Shown here: positions 34,345 to 42,310 of the stretch, piece after piece | Layout of the letters: every line of letters starts with the position of its first letter | Position numbering within the stretch: the first letter of the stretch is position 1 | Assembly: GCF_002911015.1 (NCBI RefSeq) | Contig: NZ_KZ626850.1 | Coordinates: 1 to 64,000, forward strand | Source: Streptomyces populi | GTDB taxonomy: Bacteria; Actinomycetota; Actinomycetes; Streptomycetales; Streptomycetaceae | DNA: 64,000 nucleotides | Direction: 5' to 3' | Program-made: the position numbers and the translations under genes | Notes under the pieces: model-generated | What the model saw: the letters and a program-made list of their open reading frames with translations, nothing else | Told to the model about the DNA's origin: nothing | The model's database searches: none

Positions 34345-36557
34345 CAGGAGCGATGACACGCGTACCGGAGCAGTCGCCCCCGCCTGATCCCCCGGTGGCC
34401 CGCCCCGCCGCCGGGGGCGACGCGGAGCCGGACCTGTGGACCGTGTTCGGGCAGTCCAAGGCGGTGTTCGCCGCACTCGCCGGCCCCGCCCACCTGCTGG
34501 AGAGCGCGAACCCCGCCTTCGCCGCCGCGATCGGAGGCGAGGGGCGCCTCCGTATCGGCGCGCCGCTGGGACAGCTGATGCCGGAACTGGCGGAACAGGG
34601 ATTCCTCGAGTTGCTGGACCAGGTCTACCGCAGCGGCAAGCGCCATGTCGGCCGCGACGGCCGTGTCCTGCTGGGCAGCGGCCCCCAGGCGCGCGAGGCG
34701 TTCTTCGACTTCACCTACGAGCCCCGGCTGGACGTCGGCGGCAACGTCACCGGCGTGTGGGTGTCCGGCGTGGAGACCACTCAGCTCAAGCAGGCGCAAC
34801 GGCTGACGGCCGAGCACCGCGCCCTGCTGGAGCAGATCGCCCGACAGGCCCCACTGCACCAGGTGCTGGACGGCATGGCCCGCGTCATCGAGGAACTCTC
34901 CCCCGACGAGGTGCTGGTCTCGGTGCTCCTCGCCGACGCCGACGGCCGGCACCTGCGCCACGGTGCGGCGCCGAGCCTTCCCGACTTCTACAACCGGGCC
35001 ATCGACGGCATCGCCACCGGCGAGGGCGTCGGCTCCTGCGGTACGGCAGCCCACCGCCGTCAGGCGGTCATCGTGACCGACATCGCCACCGACCCCTTCT
35101 GGGACGAGTTCCGGGACCTGGCGGAGCGTGCCCGCGTGGCGGCCTGCTGGTCCACCCCCATCCTGGCCCGGGACGGCTCGCTGCTGGGCACCTTCGCGAT
35201 GTACCACCGCAGCCCGCGCACTCCGCAGGAGGCCGACCACGCGCTCGCCCGGGTCTTCGCAGACACGGCCGCCCTGGCCGTCGAACGTCACCAGGCCGAG
35301 CAGGCCCGCCTCGCCGCGGAGGCCAGGGCGCGGGCCGCCCGCGACGATCTGGCCTTCCTCCTGGAGACCAGCACCGCCCTGACCCGGAGCCTGGACCACC
35401 ACCAGGTCCTGCGGCGGCTGGCGGACTCCTGCGTGCCGGGGCTGGCGCCGCTCTGCGCGATCGACGTCGTCGAGGCGGGCCGCGTACGCCGCGTCATGAC
35501 GGCCGGACCCACCCCGCACGACCGGGAACTGCTCGCCTCCCACATCCCCGTCCACGACGCCGCCGACGACGCGGTGGCGCGGGTCCTGGAGAGCGGCCTG
35601 AGCGAGGTCGCCCGGCGCGTCCCCACCGGCCCCGGACCCTGGCTCGGCCTGGGCGTCACCGGTTACCTGTGCGTCCCGATGGCCGACCGCGGCCGTGTTT
35701 TCGGCACCCTCACGCTGCTCACCACCGGCGAGGACGCCTTCGACGGCCGTACCGTCGCCCTGGCCGAGGAGCTCGCCCGGCGCGCCGCCACGGCAGCCGT
35801 CAACGCCCGCCAGTACACCCAGCGCGTCGCGCTCGCCCGCGATCTGCAGGCCGGCCTGCTGCTGCCCGATGTCCCCGCCGTCCCCGGCGCGGACATCGCC
35901 ACCCACTACCACCCCGCCGGTGAAGGCCTCGACATCGGCGGCGACTTCTACGACGTCTTCCCCCTCGCCGGCGGCCGCTGGGCGTTCATGGTCGGTGACG
36001 TGTGCGGCCGCGGAGCCATCGCCGCCACCACCACCGCCCTCGTCCGTCACACCGCCCGCGCCGTCGCCTCGCTGGTGCCCGGTCCCGAGGCCGTGGTCGA
36101 GGCCGTCAACCAAGCCCTCCTCAACCGTCCCGACAGCCACGGCACCGGCTTCGTCACCCTGATCCACGGTCACCTCACCCCTACCGAGAACGGACTCGAC
36201 GTCACTTTCGTGCGCGCCGGACACACCCTCCCGCTCCACATCACGGCCGACGGCGCTCGCCCCGTGGACGTCGCGGGTTCCCTGCTCGGCATCACACCCA
36301 GCCTCCACCTGGAGCCCCACCACCTCACGCTGCGGCCGCACGAGAGCCTGCTGCTGTACACCGACGGCATCACCGAAGCCCGTGACGACAACGGCGATCT
36401 CCTGGGCGAGGAGCGTCTCGCCGAGGCCATGGAACTGGACCGGCCCACGGCGCACGACGTGATCAAGGCGGTGATCGGCGCCGTGCACGCCTTCACCGGC
36501 GGCCAGCACGGCGACGACGACCAGGCCGCCCTCGTGCTGACGGCGACTCCGCGCTGA
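34341..36557 (+). CDS. PAS-GAF-GAF-SpoIIE protein phosphatase
   Basis: A 738-residue RsbU/RsbP-like serine phosphatase. A PAS domain (about 30-150), two GAF domains (about 165-315 and 345-490) and a C-terminal PP2C/SpoIIE domain (about 525-735) can be followed. Catalytic motifs are I-G-G-D-F-Y-D, V-G-D-V-C-G-R-G, Y-T-D-G-I-T-E and D-D-D-Q-A-A-L-V-L. GTG 34341 overlaps the STAS gene stop; ATG 34353 is an alternative. Coupling to the STAS gene makes that protein the likely substrate. The double GAF region could bind a small ligand or sense redox state. Confidence 0.88.
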   Translation: MTGAMTRVPEQSPPPDPPVARPAAGGDAEPDLWTVFGQSKAVFAALAGPAHLLESANPAFAAAIGGEGRLRIGAPLGQLMPELAEQGFLELLDQVYRSGKRHVGRDGRVLLGSGPQAREAFFDFTYEPRLDVGGNVTGVWVSGVETTQLKQAQRLTAEHRALLEQIARQAPLHQVLDGMARVIEELSPDEVLVSVLLADADGRHLRHGAAPSLPDFYNRAIDGIATGEGVGSCGTAAHRRQAVIVTDIATDPFWDEFRDLAERARVAACWSTPILARDGSLLGTFAMYHRSPRTPQEADHALARVFADTAALAVERHQAEQARLAAEARARAARDDLAFLLETSTALTRSLDHHQVLRRLADSCVPGLAPLCAIDVVEAGRVRRVMTAGPTPHDRELLASHIPVHDAADDAVARVLESGLSEVARRVPTGPGPWLGLGVTGYLCVPMADRGRVFGTLTLLTTGEDAFDGRTVALAEELARRAATAAVNARQYTQRVALARDLQAGLLLPDVPAVPGADIATHYHPAGEGLDIGGDFYDVFPLAGGRWAFMVGDVCGRGAIAATTTALVRHTARAVASLVPGPEAVVEAVNQALLNRPDSHGTGFVTLIHGHLTPTENGLDVTFVRAGHTLPLHITADGARPVDVAGSLLGITPSLHLEPHHLTLRPHESLLLYTDGITEARDDNGDLLGEERLAEAMELDRPTAHDVIKAVIGAVHAFTGGQHGDDDQAALVLTATPR

Positions 36558-36647
36558 CGCGTCCCTCGTACGCGCCGGGGCCGGGAGGGCGGGCCCCGGC
36601 CCCGTGGACCGGGGGCGCTCCGTCACGGGAAGTCCGGCACACGCGAA

Positions 36648-36686
36648 GAGCGGGGCCGGCCGGAGTCGCTCCGGCCGGCCCCGCTC
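36648..36686. terminator. Bidirectional terminator with 18-base perfect stem
   Basis: 36648-36665 pairs with 36669-36686 around TCG. It lies between the phosphatase and PRC-barrel genes, which converge here. A weaker GC hairpin at about 36570-36605 precedes it. Confidence 0.85.
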
Positions 36687-36702
36687 CCGGGTTCCGCTGG
36701 GG

Positions 36703-37056
36703 TCAGATGCCGCGGTGGCCCTGGTAGTAGGTGCCGATCTGCTCGTGGTAGCCCGCGTCTCCGACGTGCTTGTCCTTGTCGAACTCGGGGGAGTCCTTGA
36801 TCTGGTCCTTCGTCAGGGCGACGTAGACCTTCCGCTCCTCCTGGTCGACCCGCTGCACGGTTCCGGCGGGCAGCAGGACGTGCTTGCCGAAGATCCACAC
36901 GCCGGTGTCGACGACGAGGTAGGCGGAGTCGACGTCGTCCGAGTGCTTGTCGACCTTGCCGATGCTGCCGTCGGTCGCCTCGACCTTGTACCCGGTCAGA
37001 TCGGTGCCCGCGATGTGGCCGGTGGTCGGCTGGTAGCCCCAGATGCTGTCACTCAT
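36703..37056 (-). CDS. PRC-barrel domain protein
   Basis: A 117-residue protein dominated by a PRC-barrel: G-T-D-L-T-G-Y-K-V-E-A-T-D-G-S-I-G-K-V-D, then Y-L-V-V-D-T-G-V-W-I-F-G-K-H-V-L-L-P-A and V-Y-V-A-L-T-K-D-Q-I. Such single-domain proteins are common in actinobacteria and are often stress-induced; they probably bind other proteins or RNA, but no precise role is known. ATG 37056 has GGGAG about ten bases upstream. A tail rich in Tyr, Gln and Gly follows the barrel. It ends just before the bidirectional terminator. Confidence 0.85.
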   Translation of the reverse strand: MSDSIWGYQPTTGHIAGTDLTGYKVEATDGSIGKVDKHSDDVDSAYLVVDTGVWIFGKHVLLPAGTVQRVDQEERKVYVALTKDQIKDSPEFDKDKHVGDAGYHEQIGTYYQGHRGI

Positions 37057-37394
37057 GAGGAACTGCTCCCTTGTCGCGATCGATTGCCGTTCCACGGCCG
37101 AACCGTGGAATTATCCGGAACGTCATCGGATATCGGTGACTTTCTCTCGGAGAGCCGGGTGCCCGGCCTTCCTCGATTCCATGCATTCATTTCGTGAAGA
37201 ATCTCCGGCGGCCGGGGACGCCGTGCTGGAGGCGGCGGTTCCCGACGTCACGCCGTCCCCGGCCCCGATCTCCGGGTACCCCGGAACGGGAGGACCACCG
37301 CTTTCGCCGCGCACCGCCGTGTGAGCCGGAAAACGGGTGGGTCCCGGCGCCGCGGCGCCGGGACCCACCCGTTGAAACTGCTGTTCAGGGACGT
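37057..37394. other. Gap with a large palindromic terminator only
   Basis: About 340 bases upstream of the PRC-barrel gene. Apart from the 38-base palindrome listed separately I see no gene; a GGGTACC near 37274 lacks a partner -35 element on either strand. Confidence 0.5.
37334..37371 (-). terminator. Perfect 38-base palindrome (terminator)
   Basis: Two exact 19-base arms meet at 37352/37353. It lies about 25 bases past the stop of the small membrane protein on the minus strand. Confidence 0.8.
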
Positions 37395-37565
37395 TCACCA
37401 GCGGTACCAGCGGCCACGTCGGCCGCCGTTCGCCGCGGGGCGGATCACGAAGCCGAGAGCCCATACGACCAGCACGACGACCGCGACCCACCACAGGGCC
37501 TTGAGCGCGAAACCGGCCCCGAAGAGGATCAGGGCGAGAAGAAGAACAAGAAGAACGGGAACCAT
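37395..37565 (-). CDS. Small hydrophobic membrane protein
   Basis: A 56-residue protein with two closely spaced hydrophobic helices (about 2-19 and 22-40; W-W-V-A-V-V-V-L-V-V-W-A-L-G-F between them) and a short basic, aromatic tail G-R-W-Y-R-W. This pattern is recurrent in Streptomyces as a hydrophobic protein of unknown role. The start is set by GGAGG about nine bases before ATG 37565; in-frame upstream codons lack a ribosome site. A large palindromic terminator follows, so it is a single-gene unit. Confidence 0.8.
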   Translation of the reverse strand: MVPVLLVLLLALILFGAGFALKALWWVAVVVLVVWALGFVIRPAANGGRRGRWYRW

Positions 37566-37756
37566 GATTATCGACCTCCGGGACGTCGTGTGCCCTGCGG
37601 ATCGGCCCGCACACCCGGCGATTCGAGCTCCTCGGGGAATCCGGGCCCGTGACAATTCACTGCGGGATTCTTCGATTCGAGGACGGAATCAGGGGAACGT
37701 GCGTGCCGCTCCCGCGCGCGGCGCAAAGGGTTCGGGAGGCCCGCCCGGCGGGACGG

Positions 37757-37800
37757 CGTTCGGCCGGGCGCCGAGGGGTAACCGTTCGGCCGGGCGCCGA
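37757..37800 (+). repeat. Direct repeat of an 18-base GC-rich element
   Basis: CGTTCGGCCGGGCGCCGA occurs at 37757-37774 and again at 37783-37800, 26 bases apart. Each copy contains the self-complementary core CGGCCG/GGCGCC, so it may be an operator or structural element before the 58-residue gene. Confidence 0.6.
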
Positions 37801-37844
37801 CGGGCAACTCGGTACACCAGCGAAACGAGAGAAGATGAGACGCC

Positions 37845-38021
37845 GTGACCAGGCGAACCGCAGAGAAACCCGTCCTCCGAGTGGCAGAGACCGGCTGGGC
37901 GAAAGCACGTCACCTACCCCGCAGGAGCGCGCGTACCTGCGTAGCCGCCGTCGCGGACGGGACCACCTCACCCGTCACGCACCCGAGTGCCGAGGGGAAC
38001 ATCGTCAGAGGCGACGACTGA
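37845..38021 (+). CDS. Small hypothetical protein, 58 residues
   Basis: A GTG-initiated reading with balanced composition (V-L-R-V-A-E-T-G-W-A-K-A-R-H near the N-terminus, C-V-A-A-V-A-D-G-T-T in the middle, ending R-G-D-D). It is not a recognised family. Support comes from context: a strong 16-base hairpin starts 12 bases after its stop, and paired direct repeats lie 45 bases upstream. The ribosome site (GAGAGAAGATGAGA) is only moderate. An overlapping ATG frame at 37835 gives an Arg-rich product and is less plausible. Confidence 0.45.
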   Translation: MTRRTAEKPVLRVAETGWAKARHLPRRSARTCVAAVADGTTSPVTHPSAEGNIVRGDD

Positions 38022-38033
38022 ACCCACCCCTCG

Positions 38034-38072
38034 GCCTCCGGCCTCCGGCGCACCGTGCCGGAGGCCGGAGGC
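38034..38072. terminator. 16-base perfect stem hairpin
   Basis: 38034-38049 pairs with 38057-38072, loop of seven bases. It lies between the 58-residue gene and the end of the convergent TspO gene and can serve both. Confidence 0.82.
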
Positions 38073-38099
38073 GTGAACTCCGGAGCGCCCGCGCCCGTC

Positions 38100-38621
38100 C
38101 TACCGGCGGTGCGGGGGATTCCGTCGTGTGATGGAGCCGTTCAGCGCCGTGGCGAAGACGCACCAGCCCGCGTACGGCACGAGCACGCGGGCTGCCGTGG
38201 GGTCGACCCGGCGGACGCGGTGGACGAGTTCGGCGTTGCTCAGGTTCAGCAGGAGCGTGCCGTAGAGTCCCGCCTTCGGCTCGCGCAGGCCGAAGAACAG
38301 CCAGTTCCATCCCGCGTTGAGGGTGAGGTTGACGGCCAGGCCGGCGGCCAGGCGGGTGCGAGGGGGACCGCCGGGGGAAGCGTTCAGGGCGCGTCCGGCG
38401 GCGTAGGCGATCGTGGCGTAGAGCGGGGTCCACACGGCGCCGAAGACCCAGGGCGGCGGTTGCCACGGCGGTTTGCGCAGGGAGCGGTACCAGGCGCTGT
38501 CGGCGTCGACCGCCCGCGCCCCCAGCAGGGCGGTGGCCGTCACGGCGGCCGCGCAGGCGCCGTAGCGGAGCCGGACCTTCGGCGCTCGTTCCCTGCCCGA
38601 GTGTTCGCTGATCAGCCTCAT
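38100..38621 (-). CDS. tspO: TspO/MBR family membrane protein
   Basis: A 173-residue protein of the tryptophan-rich sensory protein/peripheral benzodiazepine receptor family: five membrane helices and the hallmarks W-Y-R-S-L-R-K-P-P-W-Q-P-P-P-W-V-F-G, W-T-P-L-Y, and W-N-W-L-F-F-G. It binds porphyrins and related ligands and takes part in stress and tetrapyrrole handling in bacteria. An N-terminal extension of about 20 charged residues precedes helix 1. ATG 38621 is the start nearest the family's usual N-terminus. The gene ends at the shared terminator and lies near stress-related genes. Confidence 0.9.
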   Translation of the reverse strand: MRLISEHSGRERAPKVRLRYGACAAAVTATALLGARAVDADSAWYRSLRKPPWQPPPWVFGAVWTPLYATIAYAAGRALNASPGGPPRTRLAAGLAVNLTLNAGWNWLFFGLREPKAGLYGTLLLNLSNAELVHRVRRVDPTAARVLVPYAGWCVFATALNGSITRRNPPHRR

Positions 38622-38694
38622 GTCCCTGGAATTCCCCCGTATGGGCCTTTTATCGGTGGACTTGTCGGTGGACGCGGGAGGAGGCCGCCGATCG

Positions 38695-40311
38695 TCATCG
38701 ACGGCCCTTGCGGTCGCGGTGGGCCAGCAGGCTCTGAAGGCGGGAGAGGGCGACGAGGCGGGGCCGGCGCAGGGCGGCCCGTGCGGCGTTGGCCCCGGGG
38801 GCGCCGTGGACCCCGCCGCCCGGGTGCGCCGAGGCGGAAGCGAGGTAGAGGCCGGGGACGGGTGTCTCCGGGCGGCCGCTGCCGGGCCCGGGCCGGAAGA
38901 CCAGTTGCTGGTGCAGGGCGGTGGTCCCGCCGTTGATGGCACCGCCGTGGAGGTTGGCGTCCAGGTTTTCCAGCGTGGGCGGGGCGAGGACGCGCCGGGC
39001 GCGGACGAGGCCGCGGAAACCGGGGGCGTAGCGCTCGACCTGGGCTTCCACGCGGTCGGCGAAGGCTTCCTGCTCCCGGGCGTCCCACGAACCCGTCAGT
39101 TTGTCGTCCCCCGCGTCCCCCCGCACCTGTTGCGGTACGTGCGTATAGGCCCAGGCGGCCTCGGTGCCGGGGGCCGAGCGGCTGGGATCGGCGGTGGTCA
39201 TCTGGCCGAAGAGACAGAAGGGTTCGTCGGGGACACGGCCCATGGCGATCTGTGAGGCGAAACGGGTGAGACCGTCGACGCCGTCGGCGAGGTGGACCGT
39301 TCCCGCCCGCGCGGCCTCGGGACAGGTCCAGGGCACCCGGCCGTCCAGGGCCCAGTCGACCTTGAAGGTGGCGAAGTCCCACTGGAAGCGCTCCAGATCG
39401 GCGAGCAGCCGTGGGGGGAGGTGCTCCTCGGCCACGAGGGAGCCGTACAGGGCGGGGGCGGAGACATCGGCCAGGACCGCCCTGCGGGCCGGGACCGCAT
39501 CGCCGGCGGCCGTGCGGACGCCGACCGCGCGGCCGCCGCGGACGACGACCTCGGTGACCCGCTGTCCGCAGCGGAGGACCCCGCCGTTCCGTGCCAGGCG
39601 GCGGGTGAGGGCGGCGACGAGTGCTCCGGAGCCGCCGGCCGGGACGGGGAAGCCGTAGGTCTGGCCGAGCATGGACATGAGCCACCCGAAGCCGCCGCTG
39701 CCCGCGGCTTCCGGCGCGAGGTCGGCGTGCAGGGCGTTGCCCGCGAGCAGGAGCCGGCCGCCCTCGCCGCGGAACTCCTCCTCGCCCAGCCGCCGCACCG
39801 GCAGCACCATCGTCCTGGCCAGCCGCAGCCCGCCCGCCCCCCGCAGCCGCAGTGCCAGTCCGGCCCCGGCGCGGATCGGGGGGAAGGGAGTGAACAAGGC
39901 GTCGAGCATCACCTCCCGCACCCTCTCCCAGACGCGCCACAGCTCCTTCCACGCCGCCCCGTCGCCCGGGGCGAACGCCTCCAGACTCGTGGCGGTCTCC
40001 TCCAGTTCCCGGCTGAGGACCGCGCAGCGGCCGTCGAGCAGGGGATGGGCGAGGACCTTCGGGGCGTGGCTCCACGCCAGCCCCTCCTCCTCCAGCCGCA
40101 GGCCGGCCAGGACCGGGGAGGCCGCGGCCAAGGGGTAGAAGGCGCTGAAGAGGTCGCTGACGAAACCGGGGTCGACCCCCCGGTCGTGCCGGACCGCCCC
40201 GCCGGGCACGTCCTGGGCTTCCAGCACCTCCACGCTCCAGCCGGCGTCGGCCAGGAGGTTGGCCGCGACCAGTCCGTTGGGGCCCGCCCCGATCACTACG
40301 GCGTCCGGCAT
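38695..40311 (-). CDS. FAD-dependent phytoene-desaturase-like oxidoreductase
   Basis: A 538-residue flavoprotein amine-oxidase/phytoene desaturase type. N-terminal dinucleotide motif V-V-I-G-A-G-P-N-G-L-V-A-A and the basic E-A-Q-D-V-P-G-G-A segment are followed by a substrate domain, and the C-terminal FAD motif P-G-L-Y-L-A-S-A-S-A-H-P-G-G-G-V-H-G. No carotenoid genes are nearby; proteins of this NAD(P)/FAD-dependent group are often of unknown substrate. It probably forms an operon with the SRPBCC protein upstream, 69 bases away. Confidence 0.88.
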   Translation of the reverse strand: MPDAVVIGAGPNGLVAANLLADAGWSVEVLEAQDVPGGAVRHDRGVDPGFVSDLFSAFYPLAAASPVLAGLRLEEEGLAWSHAPKVLAHPLLDGRCAVLSRELEETATSLEAFAPGDGAAWKELWRVWERVREVMLDALFTPFPPIRAGAGLALRLRGAGGLRLARTMVLPVRRLGEEEFRGEGGRLLLAGNALHADLAPEAAGSGGFGWLMSMLGQTYGFPVPAGGSGALVAALTRRLARNGGVLRCGQRVTEVVVRGGRAVGVRTAAGDAVPARRAVLADVSAPALYGSLVAEEHLPPRLLADLERFQWDFATFKVDWALDGRVPWTCPEAARAGTVHLADGVDGLTRFASQIAMGRVPDEPFCLFGQMTTADPSRSAPGTEAAWAYTHVPQQVRGDAGDDKLTGSWDAREQEAFADRVEAQVERYAPGFRGLVRARRVLAPPTLENLDANLHGGAINGGTTALHQQLVFRPGPGSGRPETPVPGLYLASASAHPGGGVHGAPGANAARAALRRPRLVALSRLQSLLAHRDRKGRR

Positions 40312-40380
40312 GGCATGCTCCCGGTTCGATGGGTGGCGCCGCGCCCGGTGGCGCGGCCGTCTGCGGGTCCCGGCGCCCGC

Positions 40381-40854
40381 TCAGGCGCTGCGCGGGTGTC
40401 CGACCGGGGTACGGGACGGCTCGTCGGTCTCCTCGCAGAGCCGGGCGAGACGACGGAGCATCGCGCGGTGCCGTATCTGCTGTGCCGCGTCCACGAGGCC
40501 GTTGTGCAGGGCGCCTCCCGGACCGCGCAAGGGGTGTTCGTCGAGGATGAGCAGCGTGTGCTCGCCCCAGGGCCGCAGTTCGATCGCGATCCTCGCGGTC
40601 CCCAGCGCCCCGCTGTCCGCCTCCAGTTCCAGCACGGTGTTCGGTTCGCTGCGACGCACGATGGTGCGGTTGCGCAGGGTGACCGGTCCGATCGCGATCT
40701 CGTAGCGGAGGGTCGCCCCCAGGTCCGGCCATCTCCCCTCGTCGGCTTCGGCGTGGGAGGTGCCGACGACCCACTCCTCGAAGCGTCCGGCGTCGGACAG
40801 GACATCCCAGACGGCCTCGGGGGGCTTCTGGATCAGACGATGCCGTACAGCCAT
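40381..40854 (-). CDS. SRPBCC family (START/Bet v1-like) protein
   Basis: A 157-residue polyketide-cyclase/dehydrase-type lipid or hydrophobic-ligand-binding protein. The fold is seen in I-Q-K-P-P-E-A-V-W-D-V-L-S-D-A-G-R-F-E-E-W and later in H-T-L-L-I-L-D-E-H-P-L-R-G-P. ATG 40854 is followed directly by A-V-R-H-R. It lies upstream of the phytoene-desaturase-like gene in the same direction, a common neighbour pair in Streptomyces, suggesting that it delivers or binds that enzyme's substrate (inference). The short divergent space to the SDR gene (188 bases) may hold both promoters. Confidence 0.83.
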   Translation of the reverse strand: MAVRHRLIQKPPEAVWDVLSDAGRFEEWVVGTSHAEADEGRWPDLGATLRYEIAIGPVTLRNRTIVRRSEPNTVLELEADSGALGTARIAIELRPWGEHTLLILDEHPLRGPGGALHNGLVDAAQQIRHRAMLRRLARLCEETDEPSRTPVGHPRSA

Positions 40855-41042
40855 GTGTGCCTCCGCCGTTCGAAGTGCCTCGTCCCTTGCGCGTTCCCAA
40901 ACCGGGACGGAACACACACCCGTCCCACGGGCGGTGGGCGCCGTCGGCTCCCGGGGCGCCGTCAGTTCCCGGAGCGCCGTCGGCGGGGGAGCGGGGCATC
41001 CTGGATTCCGGACCCTGACCCGTTCCGCCGCGTGGAGGTGGC

Positions 41043-41921
41043 ATGTCCCTCGAAGGTCCCCTGTCCGGCCGCACGGCGGTGGTGACAGGTGCGGCCCGGG
41101 GACTGGGCTCCGAGACGGCCCGGGCGCTGGCGCGGCGCGGTGCCCGGGTGGCCCTGCTGGGGCTGGAGGAGGAGGAACTGGCGAGGACGGCGGCCACGCT
41201 GCCCCACGACGCCGTCCGGTGGTGGGAGGTCGACGTGACCGACACCGACGCGATGGAGGAGACGGCCGCACGCGTGCGGTCCCGTCTCGGACCACCCTCG
41301 GTGGTGATCGCCAACGCGGGCGTCGCCGGGACCGGCCCGTTCCTGGACTCCGATCCGCGCGTGTGGCGGCGGGTCGTCGAGGTCAACGTGGTGGGCAGCG
41401 CCGTGACGGCGCGCGTCTACCTGCCCGACCTGCTCCGGACCCGGGGGTACTACCTCCAGGTGTCCTCCCTCGCGGCGCTCGGGCCCGCGCCCTTCATGAG
41501 CGCCTACTGCGCCTCGAAGGCGGGTGCCGAGTCCTTCGCGCAGGTACTGCGGGCCGAGGTGGCCCACCGGGGGGTGGGTGTGGGCATCGCCTGTCCGAGC
41601 TGGGCGGACACGGAGATGATCAGGGCGGGCGACGGGTTCACCGCCCTGCGCGCGCTGCGGTCTGCCCTGCCGTGGCCGGCCTCGCGGACCCATCCGGCGG
41701 CGCGGGTCGCGGAACGCCTGGTACGCGGGGTGGAACGCCGCTCCGCCGCCGTCTACGCCCAGCAGTGGGTGCGAGGAGCGCGGTTCGTACGTCCCTGGCT
41801 GCCGCCGCTGGTCGTCCTGCGCGCGCACCGCCTGATGCGGCGCCTCGAGGAGGACGGAGGCGTGGAGGACAGCGGGCTCCTGGGGGCGGGCGGGGAGGCG
41901 GCGGAGGAGGGGACCTCGTGA
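41043..41921 (+). CDS. Short-chain dehydrogenase/reductase
   Basis: A 292-residue classical SDR. Cofactor motif T-G-A-A-R-G-L-G near residue 15, structural N-A-G-V-A-G, catalytic Ser in Q-V-S-S-L and Y-C-A-S-K. After the core, a C-terminal extension with a hydrophobic stretch (F-V-R-P-W-L-P-P-L-V-V-L-R) and an acidic Gly/Glu tail is present, as in membrane-associated SDRs. GGAGGTGGC lies directly before ATG 41043. It is divergent from the SRPBCC-flavoprotein pair, so all three may act on the same hydrophobic substrate. Confidence 0.88.
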   Translation: MSLEGPLSGRTAVVTGAARGLGSETARALARRGARVALLGLEEEELARTAATLPHDAVRWWEVDVTDTDAMEETAARVRSRLGPPSVVIANAGVAGTGPFLDSDPRVWRRVVEVNVVGSAVTARVYLPDLLRTRGYYLQVSSLAALGPAPFMSAYCASKAGAESFAQVLRAEVAHRGVGVGIACPSWADTEMIRAGDGFTALRALRSALPWPASRTHPAARVAERLVRGVERRSAAVYAQQWVRGARFVRPWLPPLVVLRAHRLMRRLEEDGGVEDSGLLGAGGEAAEEGTS

Positions 41922-42101
41922 CGCGGCTCGTCTTCGTGTGCCCCCGTTCCTGTCTCCGTGTTCCCCCGTTTCCGGTGCCGTTCCACGCGTGAGCACATCG
42001 GTGCCACGTGCGACACCGCTGGTGAGGGCCCCGAACCCGATCGGGGAGGCGGCCTTCGCCGACGCCCCGGCCACATTGCGGCGGGGCCGGGGGAACATCG
42101 C

Positions 42102-42126
42102 GTTTGCGGGTGTTGAGGTGGGGAAG
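42102..42126 (+). promoter_or_regulatory. SigB-like promoter candidate, shared module 1
   Basis: GTTT (42102-42105), 15 bases, GGGAAG (42121-42126). The -10 departs from GGGTAC at two positions. The same layout occurs at 58387-58411. Confidence 0.45.
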
Positions 42127-42138
42127 CCGGGGGTTGGT

Positions 42139-42154
42139 GCTTTGGACCGAAGGC
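42139..42154 (+). promoter_or_regulatory. Conserved leader hairpin, copy 1
   Basis: GCTTT-GGACCG-AAGGC forms a 5-base-pair stem (one G-U) with a six-base loop. It starts exactly 37 bases after the start of the GTTT element, as in copy 2. The closing pair is T-A here and C-G in copy 2, a compensatory change. Confidence 0.55.
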
Positions 42155-42310
42155 GCACGCCCCGCGAGGGATCTCCGTCTTTCCGGCCGCGGTTCCCTTC
42201 CGCAACCCGGGTGGCCCTCCGCGCGGCGATCCCTGACAGAAACCGTTCAGGCCGTGCCCGGTACCGCTTCCGGGCCGTCCTGGACCCGGCTTCAGGAGCG
42301 GATTCCCCCG

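Larger units (their letters stand above)
41922..42310. other. Regulatory gap before the second sigma factor
   Basis: Contains the promoter-like pair and hairpin shared with the third sigma gene. No coding sequence is recognised; the leader from the putative start site to ATG 42311 would be about 180 bases. Confidence 0.55.

Noticed and set aside
34140..36626. 828-codon minus-strand frame
   Set aside because: Antisense to the PAS-GAF-GAF phosphatase; composition only.
42139..42154. Leader hairpin as a classical ANTAR target
   Set aside because: Known targets are paired hexaloops with A at loop position 1 and G at 4; here a single GGACCG loop is seen, so the assignment is not made.
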